Origin: Azospirillum cavernae
GTDB lineage: Bacteria > Pseudomonadota > Alphaproteobacteria > Azospirillales > Azospirillaceae
NCBI RefSeq assembly: GCF_003590795.1
Contig: NZ_QYUL01000004.1
Span: forward strand, 186,001 to 250,000
Length of the DNA stretch: 64,000 nucleotides
Direction of reading: 5' to 3'
Shown: positions 17,083 through 25,659 of the stretch, in pieces
Numbering within the stretch: position 1 is the first letter of the stretch
Layout: the number at the start of each line of letters is the position of its first letter
Program-made: the position numbers and the translations under genes
The notes under the pieces: model-generated
Database searches by the model: none
What the model was told of the DNA's origin: nothing
Seen by the model: the letters and a program-made list of their open reading frames with translations, nothing else

Positions 17083-17940
17083 TCATTCGTCCGCTTGAAG
17101 GCTGATGGCGACGCGGCGGTTGCGGGCGAGCGACGCCGGATCGCCGCCGGGGCCGAGCGGGCGGGTGTCGGCGAAGCCGACGGCGGACAGGCGGGTGGCT
17201 GGAACCCCCAGATCAATCAGGCGGCGCACCACGCTGGACGCCCGCGCGCCCGACAATTCCCAGTTGGAGGGAAAACGCTGGTTGGCCACCGGGGTGACGT
17301 CGGTGTGCCCCTCGATGATGATGTCGCCGCGCGCGGCGATCAGGGTGGTGGCCAGCCGCCGCAGGATGGCGTGACCGGGCGGCGTCAGTTCGGCTTGGCC
17401 GGGGGCGAAGAGGATGGCGTCCCCGATGCTGATGGCGACGCGGTTTTGCTGGACGCTGACCGTCACGGCGGTTGGCGCGCCCAGTTCGGTCAGCCGTTCG
17501 CGCCAGCGTTGGGCCAGCCGTTCCGGCGCCGTCACCGCCACCTCGTCCGGGTTCAGCCGGGGGCGGGGATCGGGCGGCTCCGGCGCTTGAAGGATAGGCT
17601 GGATCAGGGGCGGCAGGGGCGGCGCGTCGTCGAACAGCGGGGGGCGTTCGCTGGGCGGGGGGGCGGTCGCCGCGACGCCGACCGCCGGGGCGTCCGGGGG
17701 CATCGGCTTGGTCGGCAACTGGTCTTTCAGCGTCGTCATCGCCAGCAGCATGACGAACACCGACAGCAGCAGCGTCACCAGATCGGAATAGCTGAGCAGC
17801 CAGATCTCTTGATCCTCGTCCGCGTTGGCGGCGGGCATCCGCGCCCGGCCCAGCATGGCGGAATCGATTTCCGACGCATGGTCCAGCGAAGGACGGTCAG
17901 GCGAAGGGCGGTCAGGTGGGGGACGGTCAGGCGGCTCCAT
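17083..17940 (-). CDS. MotB-like stator protein with OmpA domain
   Basis: 285 residues. A Pro/Asp/Arg-rich N-terminal tail (about 1-20, encoded by a 15-bp tandem repeat) precedes a single transmembrane helix (about 46-68) containing the ion-binding Asp53 in the S-Y-S-D-L motif. A proline-rich linker follows, then an OmpA-type peptidoglycan-binding domain with IIIEGHTD near residue 210 and an NRRVAI segment near the end. It overlaps the motA-like gene by 14 bases, so the two form one stator operon. The coupling ion (proton or sodium) cannot be decided; the neighbouring N-ATPase genes make the question worth asking. Confidence 0.88.
   Translation of the reverse strand: MEPPDRPPPDRPSPDRPSLDHASEIDSAMLGRARMPAANADEDQEIWLLSYSDLVTLLLSVFVMLLAMTTLKDQLPTKPMPPDAPAVGVAATAPPPSERPPLFDDAPPLPPLIQPILQAPEPPDPRPRLNPDEVAVTAPERLAQRWRERLTELGAPTAVTVSVQQNRVAISIGDAILFAPGQAELTPPGHAILRRLATTLIAARGDIIIEGHTDVTPVANQRFPSNWELSGARASSVVRRLIDLGVPATRLSAVGFADTRPLGPGGDPASLARNRRVAISLQADE
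17891..17935. repeat. Three 15-bp tandem repeats in the motB-like 5' end
   Basis: Units of the form GGACGGTCAGGCGAA, GGGCGGTCAGGTGGG and GGACGGTCAGGCGGC follow each other directly and encode the PDRPx repeats at the cytoplasmic N-terminus. Because the unit is five codons, gain or loss of copies keeps the frame. Confidence 0.85.
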
Positions 17941-18730
17941 GCAGTTCGTCCCTGCGTTCGCGGACGAATTCGGCCATGGCGTCGGCGATCACGGTGGGGG
18001 AGCGGCCAAGCCGCACCATCAAAATGCCTTCCAACAGCACGTTCAGCATGGCGACGCGGCCCGCCGTGCGCTGTTCCAGCTTGATGGCGATGGGTTTGAA
18101 CACCAGATTGGCCAGCACCACGCCATACAGCGTGGCGACCAGCGCCACCGACATGTGTTCGCCGACCTGGGCGATGGTGGCGGTTCCAAGCTGCGCCATC
18201 ATGCCGATCAGCCCGACCAGCGTCGCCAGCAGACCAAAGGCGGGGGCCAAACCGGCCAGGGTGCGGAACAGGCGGGCCTGAACCGTTTCCTGTTCGATCA
18301 CCTTTTGGATGCGCCAGTTCATCACATGCAGGATGTCGTTGATCGGCGCGCCATCCAGAATCAGTTGCAGTCCCAGCCGCAAAAAGGGGCTGGCCGCCTT
18401 GGCTCCCCGCTGTTCGGCCTGCTGGATTTGGCTGCGGTGGTACAGGCGGGCGAAGGCGACGATTTCCGCGATGTCGTCGGCGATGGTTTCCTCGTCGCGG
18501 AAGATGTTGACGATGGCCAGAAGCGCCGCCTTCAACTCGCTGGCGCGGAAGGCCAACAGGGCGGCGACGCTGATGCCGCCGCCGATGATGACCACGCCCG
18601 TGGGATTCCACAGGGCTTCCATGCCATGGCCGACGCCGATGTAGGAAATCAGCCCAAAGCCGCCGACCAAGCCGAAAACCGTGGAGTTCAAAAAAGCTGG
18701 AAGCTTGCGCGCCGGGACCAAGATCCGCAC
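17927..18730 (-). CDS. MotA/PomA-like stator protein
   Basis: 267 residues with four predicted membrane helices (two near 20-60, two near 160-215) and a large cytoplasmic loop between. The third helix region has P-A-F-G-L-L-A-T-L-V-G-L-I-G-M, and the fourth carries the A-T-L-Y-G-V-x-L-A-N pattern, as in MotA/PomA proteins. The gene begins about 107 bases after atpG ends on the same strand, and overlaps motB. No flagellar structural genes are in the window. It could power the flagellum or another envelope machine of the MotAB family. Confidence 0.87.
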   Translation of the reverse strand: MRILVPARKLPAFLNSTVFGLVGGFGLISYIGVGHGMEALWNPTGVVIIGGGISVAALLAFRASELKAALLAIVNIFRDEETIADDIAEIVAFARLYHRSQIQQAEQRGAKAASPFLRLGLQLILDGAPINDILHVMNWRIQKVIEQETVQARLFRTLAGLAPAFGLLATLVGLIGMMAQLGTATIAQVGEHMSVALVATLYGVVLANLVFKPIAIKLEQRTAGRVAMLNVLLEGILMVRLGRSPTVIADAMAEFVRERRDELHGAA

Positions 18731-18836
18731 TCCGTCGCCGTCGCGACCGTTTCATCGCCTTCCATTGGGCATAGGCGTCGTCCCCCTGTCAATCCGGGAC
18801 TCCTCCAAAAGGCCATAGCTTTTCGGGGGGCAGCCC

Positions 18837-19724
18837 TTACCTTTGACCAGAGCGGCGGCGCGCGCCGCCCAGCGCCTCGGCCCCCGTCGCCAGCTCGATC
18901 AACTCGCTGGTCACGTCCTCCTGGCGCAGGCGGCGGGTGACGCCGGTCAAATCCTCCAGCGTCGCCTCGATGTTGCTCTGGACCGTCAGCATCACCGCCA
19001 ACCGGGCGGCGTTTTCGGCGGCGAAGCTCTCCATGGCGGCCCCGGCCAGCCGGGCGAAAACATACTCGTCGATCAGCCGGTTCACCAGGGCGGCGGGTGG
19101 CAGGTTGGTCAGCGGCGGCGATCCCCCCGGCGTCGGCTGGGGAAAACGGGCGGGATCCAACGGCAGCAGCGTTTCGCGGCGGATCTCCGGCGGCGCGCCG
19201 CTGGTGGTTTGCCCGAACAGCAGGGACACCGGCCCCACCCGATGCGCGGCGGCGGCCTTGTACAGCGCGTCCGCCGCCTCGCGGGCGGTCGCGGGCACGC
19301 CGTCGGCGCGGGTCGCCATCGGCGCCGCCCAGTCCGCCGCCCTGCCCCGCTCCTCCAACAGCGCCGCGCCCCGACTGCCGACCACCCACAGCGCGTGGTC
19401 CTTCGGCGCGGCGAGCGCCGCCTCGACCAGCCGTTCGGCGAAGGCCCCGACGAAGCCATGCTCGGGCGCGAACAGCAGCAGGACCGGGCGGCCCTCGCCG
19501 TTTTTCCCCCCGTTGAGGGGCCGCCCCCCGGTCCCCGCGTCGGTCAGGGCGAGCGCCTGGCCCAACGCGCGCTCGATCACCGCCGCGTAAGCGCGGGCGC
19601 CGCCCAGCAGGCCCAGCGCCTGTTGCAGCCAGACCCCCGCCAACGCCCGCATGGCGTCCGTCACGGCGCTGAGATCCTGAACGCTGGCGCGCCGCGCCTC
19701 AACCTCGGTCAGGCGTTCGGTCAT
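18837..19724 (-). CDS. atpG: N-ATPase gamma subunit
   Basis: 295 residues, the central rotor shaft. Weakly conserved overall, as is typical of N-ATPase gamma. The N-terminal helix begins LTEVEARRASVQDLSAVTDAMRALA, matching the position of gamma's I-x-S-x-x-x-x-x-K-I-T-x-A-M segment. The C-terminal helix region has TVQSNIEATLEDLT near residue 255 followed by RRLRQEDVTSELIELATGA. It is the last gene of the nine-gene operon, and its start overlaps the alpha-subunit stop (ATGA). There is no separate delta gene, in keeping with N-ATPases. Confidence 0.85.
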   Translation of the reverse strand: MTERLTEVEARRASVQDLSAVTDAMRALAGVWLQQALGLLGGARAYAAVIERALGQALALTDAGTGGRPLNGGKNGEGRPVLLLFAPEHGFVGAFAERLVEAALAAPKDHALWVVGSRGAALLEERGRAADWAAPMATRADGVPATAREAADALYKAAAAHRVGPVSLLFGQTTSGAPPEIRRETLLPLDPARFPQPTPGGSPPLTNLPPAALVNRLIDEYVFARLAGAAMESFAAENAARLAVMLTVQSNIEATLEDLTGVTRRLRQEDVTSELIELATGAEALGGARRRSGQR

Positions 19725-21301
19725 GGCGCGGCCCCCGTTGGCGGCCCCAGCGCGCGGACGGCGTCGCTCACGGCGGCGCGCAATTCGGCGCGGGTGGCGT
19801 CGTCCAGGTCGCCGCCGCTCGCCAGATGGGCGGTGGCCGCCAACGTCTGGGCGTCCAGCCCCGCCGCCAAGGCCGCCTGAAAGCGCGGCAGGGCGTCGAG
19901 CGGAATGGCGTCGAGCGTTCCATCGTCCAGGGCCAGCAATTGCGCCAATTGGCGGGCCAGCGGTTGCGGCGCCAGAGAGCGTTGGGCCAGCAGCGCCCGC
20001 ATCCGCTGGCCATGGGCCACCGCCTTGCGGGTGCGGTCGTCCACCATGCCGCCGAAGCGGCTGAAGGCTTCAAGCTCCAGAAACTGCGCGTAATCCAGGC
20101 GCAGGGGTTCGGCCAGCCGCCGCAGGGCCGGGGGCTGCGCCTTGCCGCCCACCCGCGACACGCTGCGCCCGATGTCCACCGCCGGTTTCTGCCCCTCGTG
20201 GAACAGCTTGGCATCCAGAAAGATTTGGCCGTCGGTGATCGAAATCAGGTTGGTCGGGATGTAGGCCGACAGGTTGCCCGCCTGGGTTTCGGCGATGGGA
20301 AGCGCGGTCAGCGACCCGCCGCCGCGCGCGGGCGACAGCTTGGCCGCGCGCTCCAGCAAACGGGCGTGCAGGTAAAAGACGTCGCCGGGATAGGCCTCGC
20401 GCCCCGGCGGGCGGCGCAGCAGCAGCGACAATTGCCGGTGCACGGCGGCGTGCTTGGTCAAATCATCGACGATCACCAGCGCGTGCCGCCCGCTGTCGCG
20501 AAAATGCTCGGCCATGGTGAAGCCGCTGTAGGGGGCCAGCCATTGCAGCCCCGGCGGGCTGTCGGCGGCGGCGACGACGAACAGGCAGCGGTCCGCCGCG
20601 CCGCCGTCGCGCACCGCCTCGATCACCGCGCGGACGCCCGACGCCTTTTGGCCGATGGCGATGTAGACGCACAGAACGTCGCCGCCGCGCTGGTTGAGGA
20701 TGGCGTCCACCGCGATGGCCGTCTTGCCAGTGGCGCGGTCGCCGATCACCAATTCGCGCTGACCGCGCCCCAACGGGAACATGGCGTCGATCACGGCGGT
20801 TCCCGTCAGCATCGGTTCCGTCACCGCCGCCCGGTCGGCGATGGTCGGGGCGGGGCGCTCCACCGGCTCCCAACATTCGGCCTCGATGGGTGGCCCGCCG
20901 TCGAGCGGGTTTCCCAGCGGATCGACCACCCGGCCCAGCAGGGCGTCGCCGACCGGCGCGCGCACGACGGCCCCGGTGCCGCGCACGATGTCCCCGGCGG
21001 ACAAATGGCGGTCCTCGCCCAGCAGGACGCAGCCGATGTCCTGGTCGAGATCGACCGCCAGCCCGGCCACCCCGCCGGGAAAGACCAGCCGTTCGTCCGA
21101 CCGCGCGCCGGGCAGGCCGGACACGCGGGCGATGCCGTCGCCCACCGATTCGATCCGCCCGATGGATTCAAAGCGCGGGCTGGCGGCCACGGCGTCCACC
21201 CGGCGCAGCGCCTGCGGCAGCCAGAGATCCAGCGCGTCCTTAAGCGGCGGCGGTTTTGCCTGCGTCGTTTTGTTTGTGGGCGTCATTTTGGGTGCGGTCA
21301 T
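19721..21301 (-). CDS. atpA: N-ATPase alpha subunit
   Basis: 526 residues, non-catalytic nucleotide-binding subunit of the F1 head. The P-loop is GDRATGKT near residue 195, and downstream are the ALVIVDDLTKHA and SITDGQIFLD segments of alpha subunits. Two candidate starts (21301 and the Met at 21286) both overlap the b-subunit gene, by 62 or 47 bases. The long overlap shows tight coupling. It is shorter in insertions than the housekeeping alpha subunits and belongs to the second, N-type ATPase family. Confidence 0.93.
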   Translation of the reverse strand: MTAPKMTPTNKTTQAKPPPLKDALDLWLPQALRRVDAVAASPRFESIGRIESVGDGIARVSGLPGARSDERLVFPGGVAGLAVDLDQDIGCVLLGEDRHLSAGDIVRGTGAVVRAPVGDALLGRVVDPLGNPLDGGPPIEAECWEPVERPAPTIADRAAVTEPMLTGTAVIDAMFPLGRGQRELVIGDRATGKTAIAVDAILNQRGGDVLCVYIAIGQKASGVRAVIEAVRDGGAADRCLFVVAAADSPPGLQWLAPYSGFTMAEHFRDSGRHALVIVDDLTKHAAVHRQLSLLLRRPPGREAYPGDVFYLHARLLERAAKLSPARGGGSLTALPIAETQAGNLSAYIPTNLISITDGQIFLDAKLFHEGQKPAVDIGRSVSRVGGKAQPPALRRLAEPLRLDYAQFLELEAFSRFGGMVDDRTRKAVAHGQRMRALLAQRSLAPQPLARQLAQLLALDDGTLDAIPLDALPRFQAALAAGLDAQTLAATAHLASGGDLDDATRAELRAAVSDAVRALGPPTGAAP

Positions 21302-22052
21302 CGCGCGTCAGCTCCTCCATCGCCTCGGCCAGAGCCTGTTTCCAGGAATGGCGGAGGACGCTGTGCGGAAAATGCAGCTCCACCCCGGCGATCAGGTCGG
21401 GATCGGCGCCCGCGTCCAGCGCCACGGGCCGCCCCAGGGCGGTTTCCAGCCGCGTCCGGGCGTCGGTCAGCGCCCCCTCGCCCAAGGGCGCGGCGCTGAG
21501 CAGCCGCAGCGGCAGCGGGTCCGGCGGGCTTGCGCCATCCTCGACCAGCGCGCGGCGGTCGGCCTCGGCCAACCCGGCGACGCTTTGGCAGGCTTCGATC
21601 AGGAAGCGTTGGGTCAGGCTGGCCGCGCTGTCCGCCGCGCCCAGCAGCCGCGCCGCCACCGCCAGAGCCAGTTCGGCGGCGGCCTCCCGCTGGCCGCTGA
21701 CCGCTTGGCGGCGCTCGTCGTCCAGGGTGGCGGCGGCCTCGGCCAGCAGGCGCGCGGCCTCGGCGCGGGCGCGGTCGAGCAGGGCGGCGCGTTCGGCGTC
21801 GGCCTGACGGCGGGCGTCGGCGAGCAGGCGGTCGCGCTCCTCCGACAGCCCGGCCCGTTCGCCCTCCAACCCCTGGCGCAGCCGTCCGGCGTCGGCGCGG
21901 GCGGCGTCCGCCTCGACCCGCGCCCGTTCGGTGGTCGCCTGCCGTTCGGCGATCACCGCCAGCACCGGCCGGTAGAGGAAATGGCGGAGCAGCCACGCCA
22001 GAACCAGAAAATTGATGGCCTGAAGAAGCAGCGTCCAACCGTCGATTCGCAT
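21240..22052 (-). CDS. atpF: N-ATPase b subunit (long form)
   Basis: 270 residues from the ATG at 22052. One N-terminal transmembrane helix (about 8-25) is followed by a long Ala/Glu/Arg-rich coiled coil (about 35-140) and an extra globular C-terminal part of about 120 residues. Typical b subunits are near 160 residues; the extended C-terminal region, with G-A-L-T-D-A-R-T-R-L-E-T-A-L-G-R-P near 195-215, resembles the C-terminal part of delta. This would replace the missing delta gene. It lies 11 bases after atpE. Confidence 0.9.
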   Translation of the reverse strand: MRIDGWTLLLQAINFLVLAWLLRHFLYRPVLAVIAERQATTERARVEADAARADAGRLRQGLEGERAGLSEERDRLLADARRQADAERAALLDRARAEAARLLAEAAATLDDERRQAVSGQREAAAELALAVAARLLGAADSAASLTQRFLIEACQSVAGLAEADRRALVEDGASPPDPLPLRLLSAAPLGEGALTDARTRLETALGRPVALDAGADPDLIAGVELHFPHSVLRHSWKQALAEAMEELTRDDRTQNDAHKQNDAGKTAAA

Positions 22053-22063
22053 GGCCGTCCCCT

Positions 22064-22303
22064 TCAAACGAACGGATTGGCGAACAGCAGCAGCAGCGCG
22101 ATGACCAGACAATAAATCGCCATCGTCTCGATCATCGCCAGCCCGACGAACAGGGTGCGCGACAGGGTGTTGGCCGCTTCGGGCTGGCGGGCGATGGCCT
22201 CCATCGCGGCGGCGACCGCCCGACCCTCCGCCAACGCCGGGCCGATGGCGCCGACCGACACGGCGATGGTCGCGCACAAAATGCTGATGGCGTGGATGTC
22301 CAT
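22064..22303 (-). CDS. atpE: N-ATPase c subunit with two membrane carboxylates
   Basis: 79 residues forming a two-helix hairpin, loop ARQPE at 38-42. Helix 1 has G-P-A-L-A-E-G with Glu26; helix 2 has the ion-carrying Glu59 followed by Thr60 and then Tyr64 (IETMAIYC). A Glu in helix 1 plus Glu and a hydroxyl residue in helix 2 is the double-carboxylate signature of N-ATPases, first read as sodium specificity; the Burkholderia pseudomallei enzyme of this type has been reported as proton-coupled with an unusually large ring. Four bases separate it from atpB. Confidence 0.95.
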   Translation of the reverse strand: MDIHAISILCATIAVSVGAIGPALAEGRAVAAAMEAIARQPEAANTLSRTLFVGLAMIETMAIYCLVIALLLLFANPFV

Positions 22304-22306
22304 GGC

Positions 22307-22981
22307 TTAACCCCTTTCGATGGAGCCGACCGCGCCGCCGATGAAGACGGCGGCGAGAATGGTGAAGATGTAGGCCTGCACAAGCCCCAGCAGCAGCTCC
22401 AGCGCCATCAGCGGCACCGGCACGAACAGCCCGGCCAGCGACAGGACGATGCCGATGACGAATTCGCCGCTCATCACATTGCCGAACAGGCGCACCGACA
22501 GCGAAAAGGCCCGCGTCAACTCCGCCAGGATGTTCAGCGGAAGCAGCAGGGGCGTGGGCTGGGCGAAGCCCTTCAGATAACCCCACAGCCCGCGCGCCCG
22601 CACCCCCAACGCCTGGGTGGCCAGCAGCACGACCAGCGCCAAGGCCCCGGCGGTTTCCAGGAACGCGGTGGGGGACTTCAAACCGGGAACCAGCCCGGTG
22701 AGGTTGGCCGTGGCCAGATACAGGAACAGCGTGCCGAGCAGCGGCAGGAAGGGGGCGGGATCCGCCTGCATGGTCTCGCCGATCTGCCGGTTCAGCGTTT
22801 GCACCACCAGCTCCAGCGCCGTTTGCACGCGGCCCGGCTCCACCACGCGCAGCCGCCGCGTCGCCAGGGCCGATCCGAGAGTCAACACCGCCATCAGCCC
22901 CCAGGTGGTGAGAACCGGCAGGGTGATGGTCACAGGCCCCAGCGCGAAGACGATTGGGGCGGAAAGGGGCGATTCGATCAT
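22307..22981 (-). CDS. atpB: N-ATPase a subunit
   Basis: 224 residues with five or six membrane helices. The essential Arg of the a subunit is in L-T-R-A-F-S-L-S-V-R-L-F-G-N near residues 155-170, followed by the M-S-G-E segment. The final helix ends in LLGLVQAYIFTILAAVFIGGA, the family C-terminus. It forms the ion half-channels against the c ring. The start overlaps the atpR stop by four bases. Confidence 0.95.
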   Translation of the reverse strand: MIESPLSAPIVFALGPVTITLPVLTTWGLMAVLTLGSALATRRLRVVEPGRVQTALELVVQTLNRQIGETMQADPAPFLPLLGTLFLYLATANLTGLVPGLKSPTAFLETAGALALVVLLATQALGVRARGLWGYLKGFAQPTPLLLPLNILAELTRAFSLSVRLFGNVMSGEFVIGIVLSLAGLFVPVPLMALELLLGLVQAYIFTILAAVFIGGAVGSIERG

Positions 22982-23271
22982 GATCGCGCCTCCTGCGACG
23001 GGTTTTTCGCCTTTTCCCGGCGGACGATCACGACGCGGGCGGCGTGGAATCCGGCCAGCATGCCAAGCAGCGCCGCCGCCCCGGCCAAGGCCGCCAGCGT
23101 GAAGGCGGCGACCGCCCCGGCCACCCGCAGGGCGTAGAGCGGCAACACCCGGCGGACGCCGCCGTCCAGGCAGCGGTCCACGGTGACGGCGAGGCTGCGG
23201 AAGAACAGCGCGCCCAGCGCCGCCCCGGCCAACAGCCCCAGCAGGGCCGACAGGATGGTGGGGATCGTCAT
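22978..23271 (-). CDS. atpR: N-ATPase accessory membrane protein AtpR
   Basis: 97 residues with three predicted membrane helices. Arg27-adjacent hydrophobic helices and an R-V-A-G-A-V-A-A-F segment in helix 2 match AtpR, a protein found only in N-ATPase operons. AtpR has been proposed to interact with the c subunit through a membrane Arg. The start ATG at 23271 lies two bases after the atpQ stop and the end overlaps atpB. Confidence 0.85.
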   Translation of the reverse strand: MTIPTILSALLGLLAGAALGALFFRSLAVTVDRCLDGGVRRVLPLYALRVAGAVAAFTLAALAGAAALLGMLAGFHAARVVIVRREKAKNPSQEARS

Positions 23272-23273
23272 GC

Positions 23274-23594
23274 TCACCGCTCCTCCTCGATGCGCTTCCA
23301 GGCCAGCCAGCCGCCGAGAACGACCCCGGCGAAGATCAGCGAGGCGGTCCAGAAGATCCCTCCCCCAACCATCCGGTCGAGCCAGCGTCCGATGAACAGG
23401 CTGACGAGCAGCGGCGTCACCACCAGCCAGCCAAGCGCGCCGATCAGCGCCAGATTGCGCCCGATGGGCCGTTCGCCCTCGCGCGCCCATTGTTCGCGCC
23501 GTTCGCGGCGTCGGCGCACCGGCTCGGCAAGGTGGTTGTGGCCATTGCCGTCGCCGTTGGAAGAGTCTGGTTTTGGGTCTGTCGGCTCGGTCAT
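23274..23594 (-). CDS. atpQ: N-ATPase AtpQ (AtpZ/AtpI-like)
   Basis: 106 residues: a polar, Arg-rich N-terminal half (about 1-45) and two membrane helices (about 50-95) joined by a short loop, as in AtpI/AtpZ assembly proteins. The second helix ends with GGWLAWKRI. AtpI-type proteins help build the c ring. The start overlaps the epsilon-subunit stop (ATGA). Confidence 0.85.
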   Translation of the reverse strand: MTEPTDPKPDSSNGDGNGHNHLAEPVRRRRERREQWAREGERPIGRNLALIGALGWLVVTPLLVSLFIGRWLDRMVGGGIFWTASLIFAGVVLGGWLAWKRIEEER

Positions 23595-24082
23595 GGCGCG
23601 TCCCCCTCCCCGCCGTCGCGCAAGGATGGCGGGGCGGTTCGCCGGTCGGGGCGCAGGTAAGACAGGATGTGGCGAACCGCCGCCAGTCGCAGCCGCCGGG
23701 CGCCGCCACGCGCCTCGCCCTCCACCGCGCGCTCCTGGCGGAAGCGGGTCAGCACGTCGCGCTCCAGCGCCGCCAGATCGTCGCCCGCCACCGCCTCCCG
23801 CGTCGCCACGGCGATCCGCGCCCCGTCGCTGACGGTCAGCACGCCGCCGCGCACCGCGCAATGGCGCTCCCGTCCGGTTCCGTTTTCATCAGCCTTGGCG
23901 TTGTCGTCGGCTTCGCGCCAACTGACCACCGACACCGACAGCGCGGTCAACAGATCGGCGTGGCCGGGCAGGATTCCGAACGCGCCGCTGTCGTCCTCCG
24001 CCCGCAGATGGGTGACGGCGGCGCTGCGCGCGACCACGGCGGTCGGGGTGGTGATGACCAGATCCAGGAGTCGGGCCGTCAT
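23591..24082 (-). CDS. atpC: N-ATPase epsilon subunit
   Basis: 163 residues, beginning with the beta-sandwich of epsilon subunits: DLVITTPTAVV, then G-x-F-G-I-L-P-G-H-A-D-L-L-T near residues 34-50. The C-terminal helical part is Arg-rich and divergent. Gene overlap with atpD (ATGA at 24079-24082) and with atpQ confirms it as the second gene of the operon. Confidence 0.93.
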   Translation of the reverse strand: MTARLLDLVITTPTAVVARSAAVTHLRAEDDSGAFGILPGHADLLTALSVSVVSWREADDNAKADENGTGRERHCAVRGGVLTVSDGARIAVATREAVAGDDLAALERDVLTRFRQERAVEGEARGGARRLRLAAVRHILSYLRPDRRTAPPSLRDGGEGDAP

Positions 24083-25509
24083 CCGCGTTTCCCCTCCGTT
24101 TCGCGCGCCCGCGCCTGATCCAGCGTGCCGGTCATGAAGAAGGAGGATTCGGCCCAATCGTCGCCGACCCCGTCCAGAATGGCCCGGCATCCGGCCAGCG
24201 TGTCGGCCAGCGGCACGCTGACGCCGCTGTGTCCGGTGAAGGCCTCCGTCACGGCGAAGGGCTGGGTCAGGAAACGTTGCAGACGGCGGGCGCGCTTGAC
24301 CGCCAGACGGTCGGCGGCGCTCAACTCCTCGATGCCCAGCAGGGCGATGACGTCCTGCAAATCGCGGTAATGGGCGATGGTGCGGCGGACATCCTCGGCC
24401 AGCCGGTAATGCTCCTCCCCCACCACCAGCGGGTCGAGCAGGCTTGAGGTCGAGGTCAGCGGGTCGATGGCCGGATACAGCCCTTCCGCCGCCATGGCGC
24501 GGGACAGCACGATGGAGCTGTCGAGATGGCTGAACAGCTCGGCCACCGCCGGATCGGTGAAATCATCGGCGGGGACATAGACCGCCTGGATCGCCGTCAC
24601 CACCGCCCCTTCGGTCGAGGCGATGCGCTCCTCCAGCTCGGCGATTTCGCTGGCGAGAGTCGGTTGATAGCCGACCCGCGACGGCAACCGCCCCAGCAGG
24701 CCCGACACCTCCGCCCCGGCCTGGACGAAGCGGAACACATTGTCCATCAGCAGCAGCACGTCGCGCTTGGCCGCGTCGCGGAAATGCTCGGCGATGGTCA
24801 GCGCGGTCAGGCCGACGCGCCAGCGCGCGCCCGGCGGCTCGTTCATCTGGCCGAACACCAGGGCGGTGCGGTCGAGCACGCCCGACGCGCGGGTCTCCTC
24901 CCACAGCTCTTGGCCCTCGCGCGACCGTTCGCCGATGCCCGCGAAAACGGAAATGCCGCTGTGCAGGTCGGCCATCTTGCGGATCAATTCCATGACCAGC
25001 ACGGTCTTGCCGACCCCGGCCCCGCCGAACATCGCCCCCTTGCCGCCGCGCGCCAGCGGGGCCAGCAAATCAATCACCTTGATGCCGGTGGCGATGGGTT
25101 CCCGCTTGGGCGAGCGTTGGGACAGCGACGGCGGCGCGCGGTGGATCGGCAGGCGCGGCCCGTCGGCGGGCAGATCCGGCCCGCCGTCGCGCGGCGTTCC
25201 CATCACGTCGATCAACCGTCCCAGCACGGCGTCGCCGACCGGCGCGGTCAAGGGCGCGCCGGTGGCCCGCGCCGCCACGCCGCGCGCCAGCCCGGAGCTT
25301 GCCTGCAAGGCGATGGCGCGCACCGTTTCGGGATCAAGGTGCAACTGGACCTCGGCGATCAGCCGCTCCGGCCCGTCCCAGAGGATCTCCACGGCCTCCA
25401 GCAACGCCGGAAGCGCGTCCTTGGGAAAGGCGAGGTCAAGCACGGATCCATGAACCGCCACCACCCGCCCAAGAGACGGGACGGCGCGGGGCGCGTCGGA
25501 AGGCTGCAT
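24079..25509 (-). CDS. atpD: N-ATPase beta subunit
   Basis: 476 residues, catalytic subunit. P-loop GGAGVGKT is near residue 150, the GERSREG segment about 35 residues later, and DNVFRFVQAG follows. I chose the ATG at 25509; the frame runs upstream but that stretch is a leader with AAGGCCC repeats. It is the first gene of the operon, the usual place in atpDCQRBEFAG clusters and unlike housekeeping F1 operons where beta is near the end. About 150 bases separate it from the hemerythrin gene upstream, which contains the 15-base hairpin AGGGGCGACGCCCCT (25566-25580) and may hold the operon promoter. Confidence 0.95.
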   Translation of the reverse strand: MQPSDAPRAVPSLGRVVAVHGSVLDLAFPKDALPALLEAVEILWDGPERLIAEVQLHLDPETVRAIALQASSGLARGVAARATGAPLTAPVGDAVLGRLIDVMGTPRDGGPDLPADGPRLPIHRAPPSLSQRSPKREPIATGIKVIDLLAPLARGGKGAMFGGAGVGKTVLVMELIRKMADLHSGISVFAGIGERSREGQELWEETRASGVLDRTALVFGQMNEPPGARWRVGLTALTIAEHFRDAAKRDVLLLMDNVFRFVQAGAEVSGLLGRLPSRVGYQPTLASEIAELEERIASTEGAVVTAIQAVYVPADDFTDPAVAELFSHLDSSIVLSRAMAAEGLYPAIDPLTSTSSLLDPLVVGEEHYRLAEDVRRTIAHYRDLQDVIALLGIEELSAADRLAVKRARRLQRFLTQPFAVTEAFTGHSGVSVPLADTLAGCRAILDGVGDDWAESSFFMTGTLDQARARETEGKRG

Positions 25510-25659
25510 GATGGTTCCAGCCGAAAGGCCCGGAAGGCCCAAAAGGCCCAGAAGACAGGCGAACAAGGGGCGACGCCCCTCATTCCGCAGGACACAAGCC
25601 TACGCCCCAGACATCGGCCTGGGTATGGTCCAAATCAACGCAGCCAATGGTGAGAGGCT

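Noticed and set aside
25520..25560. AAGGCCC tandem-like repeats before atpD
   Set aside because: Only three short imperfect copies; too weak to call a repeat element or operator.
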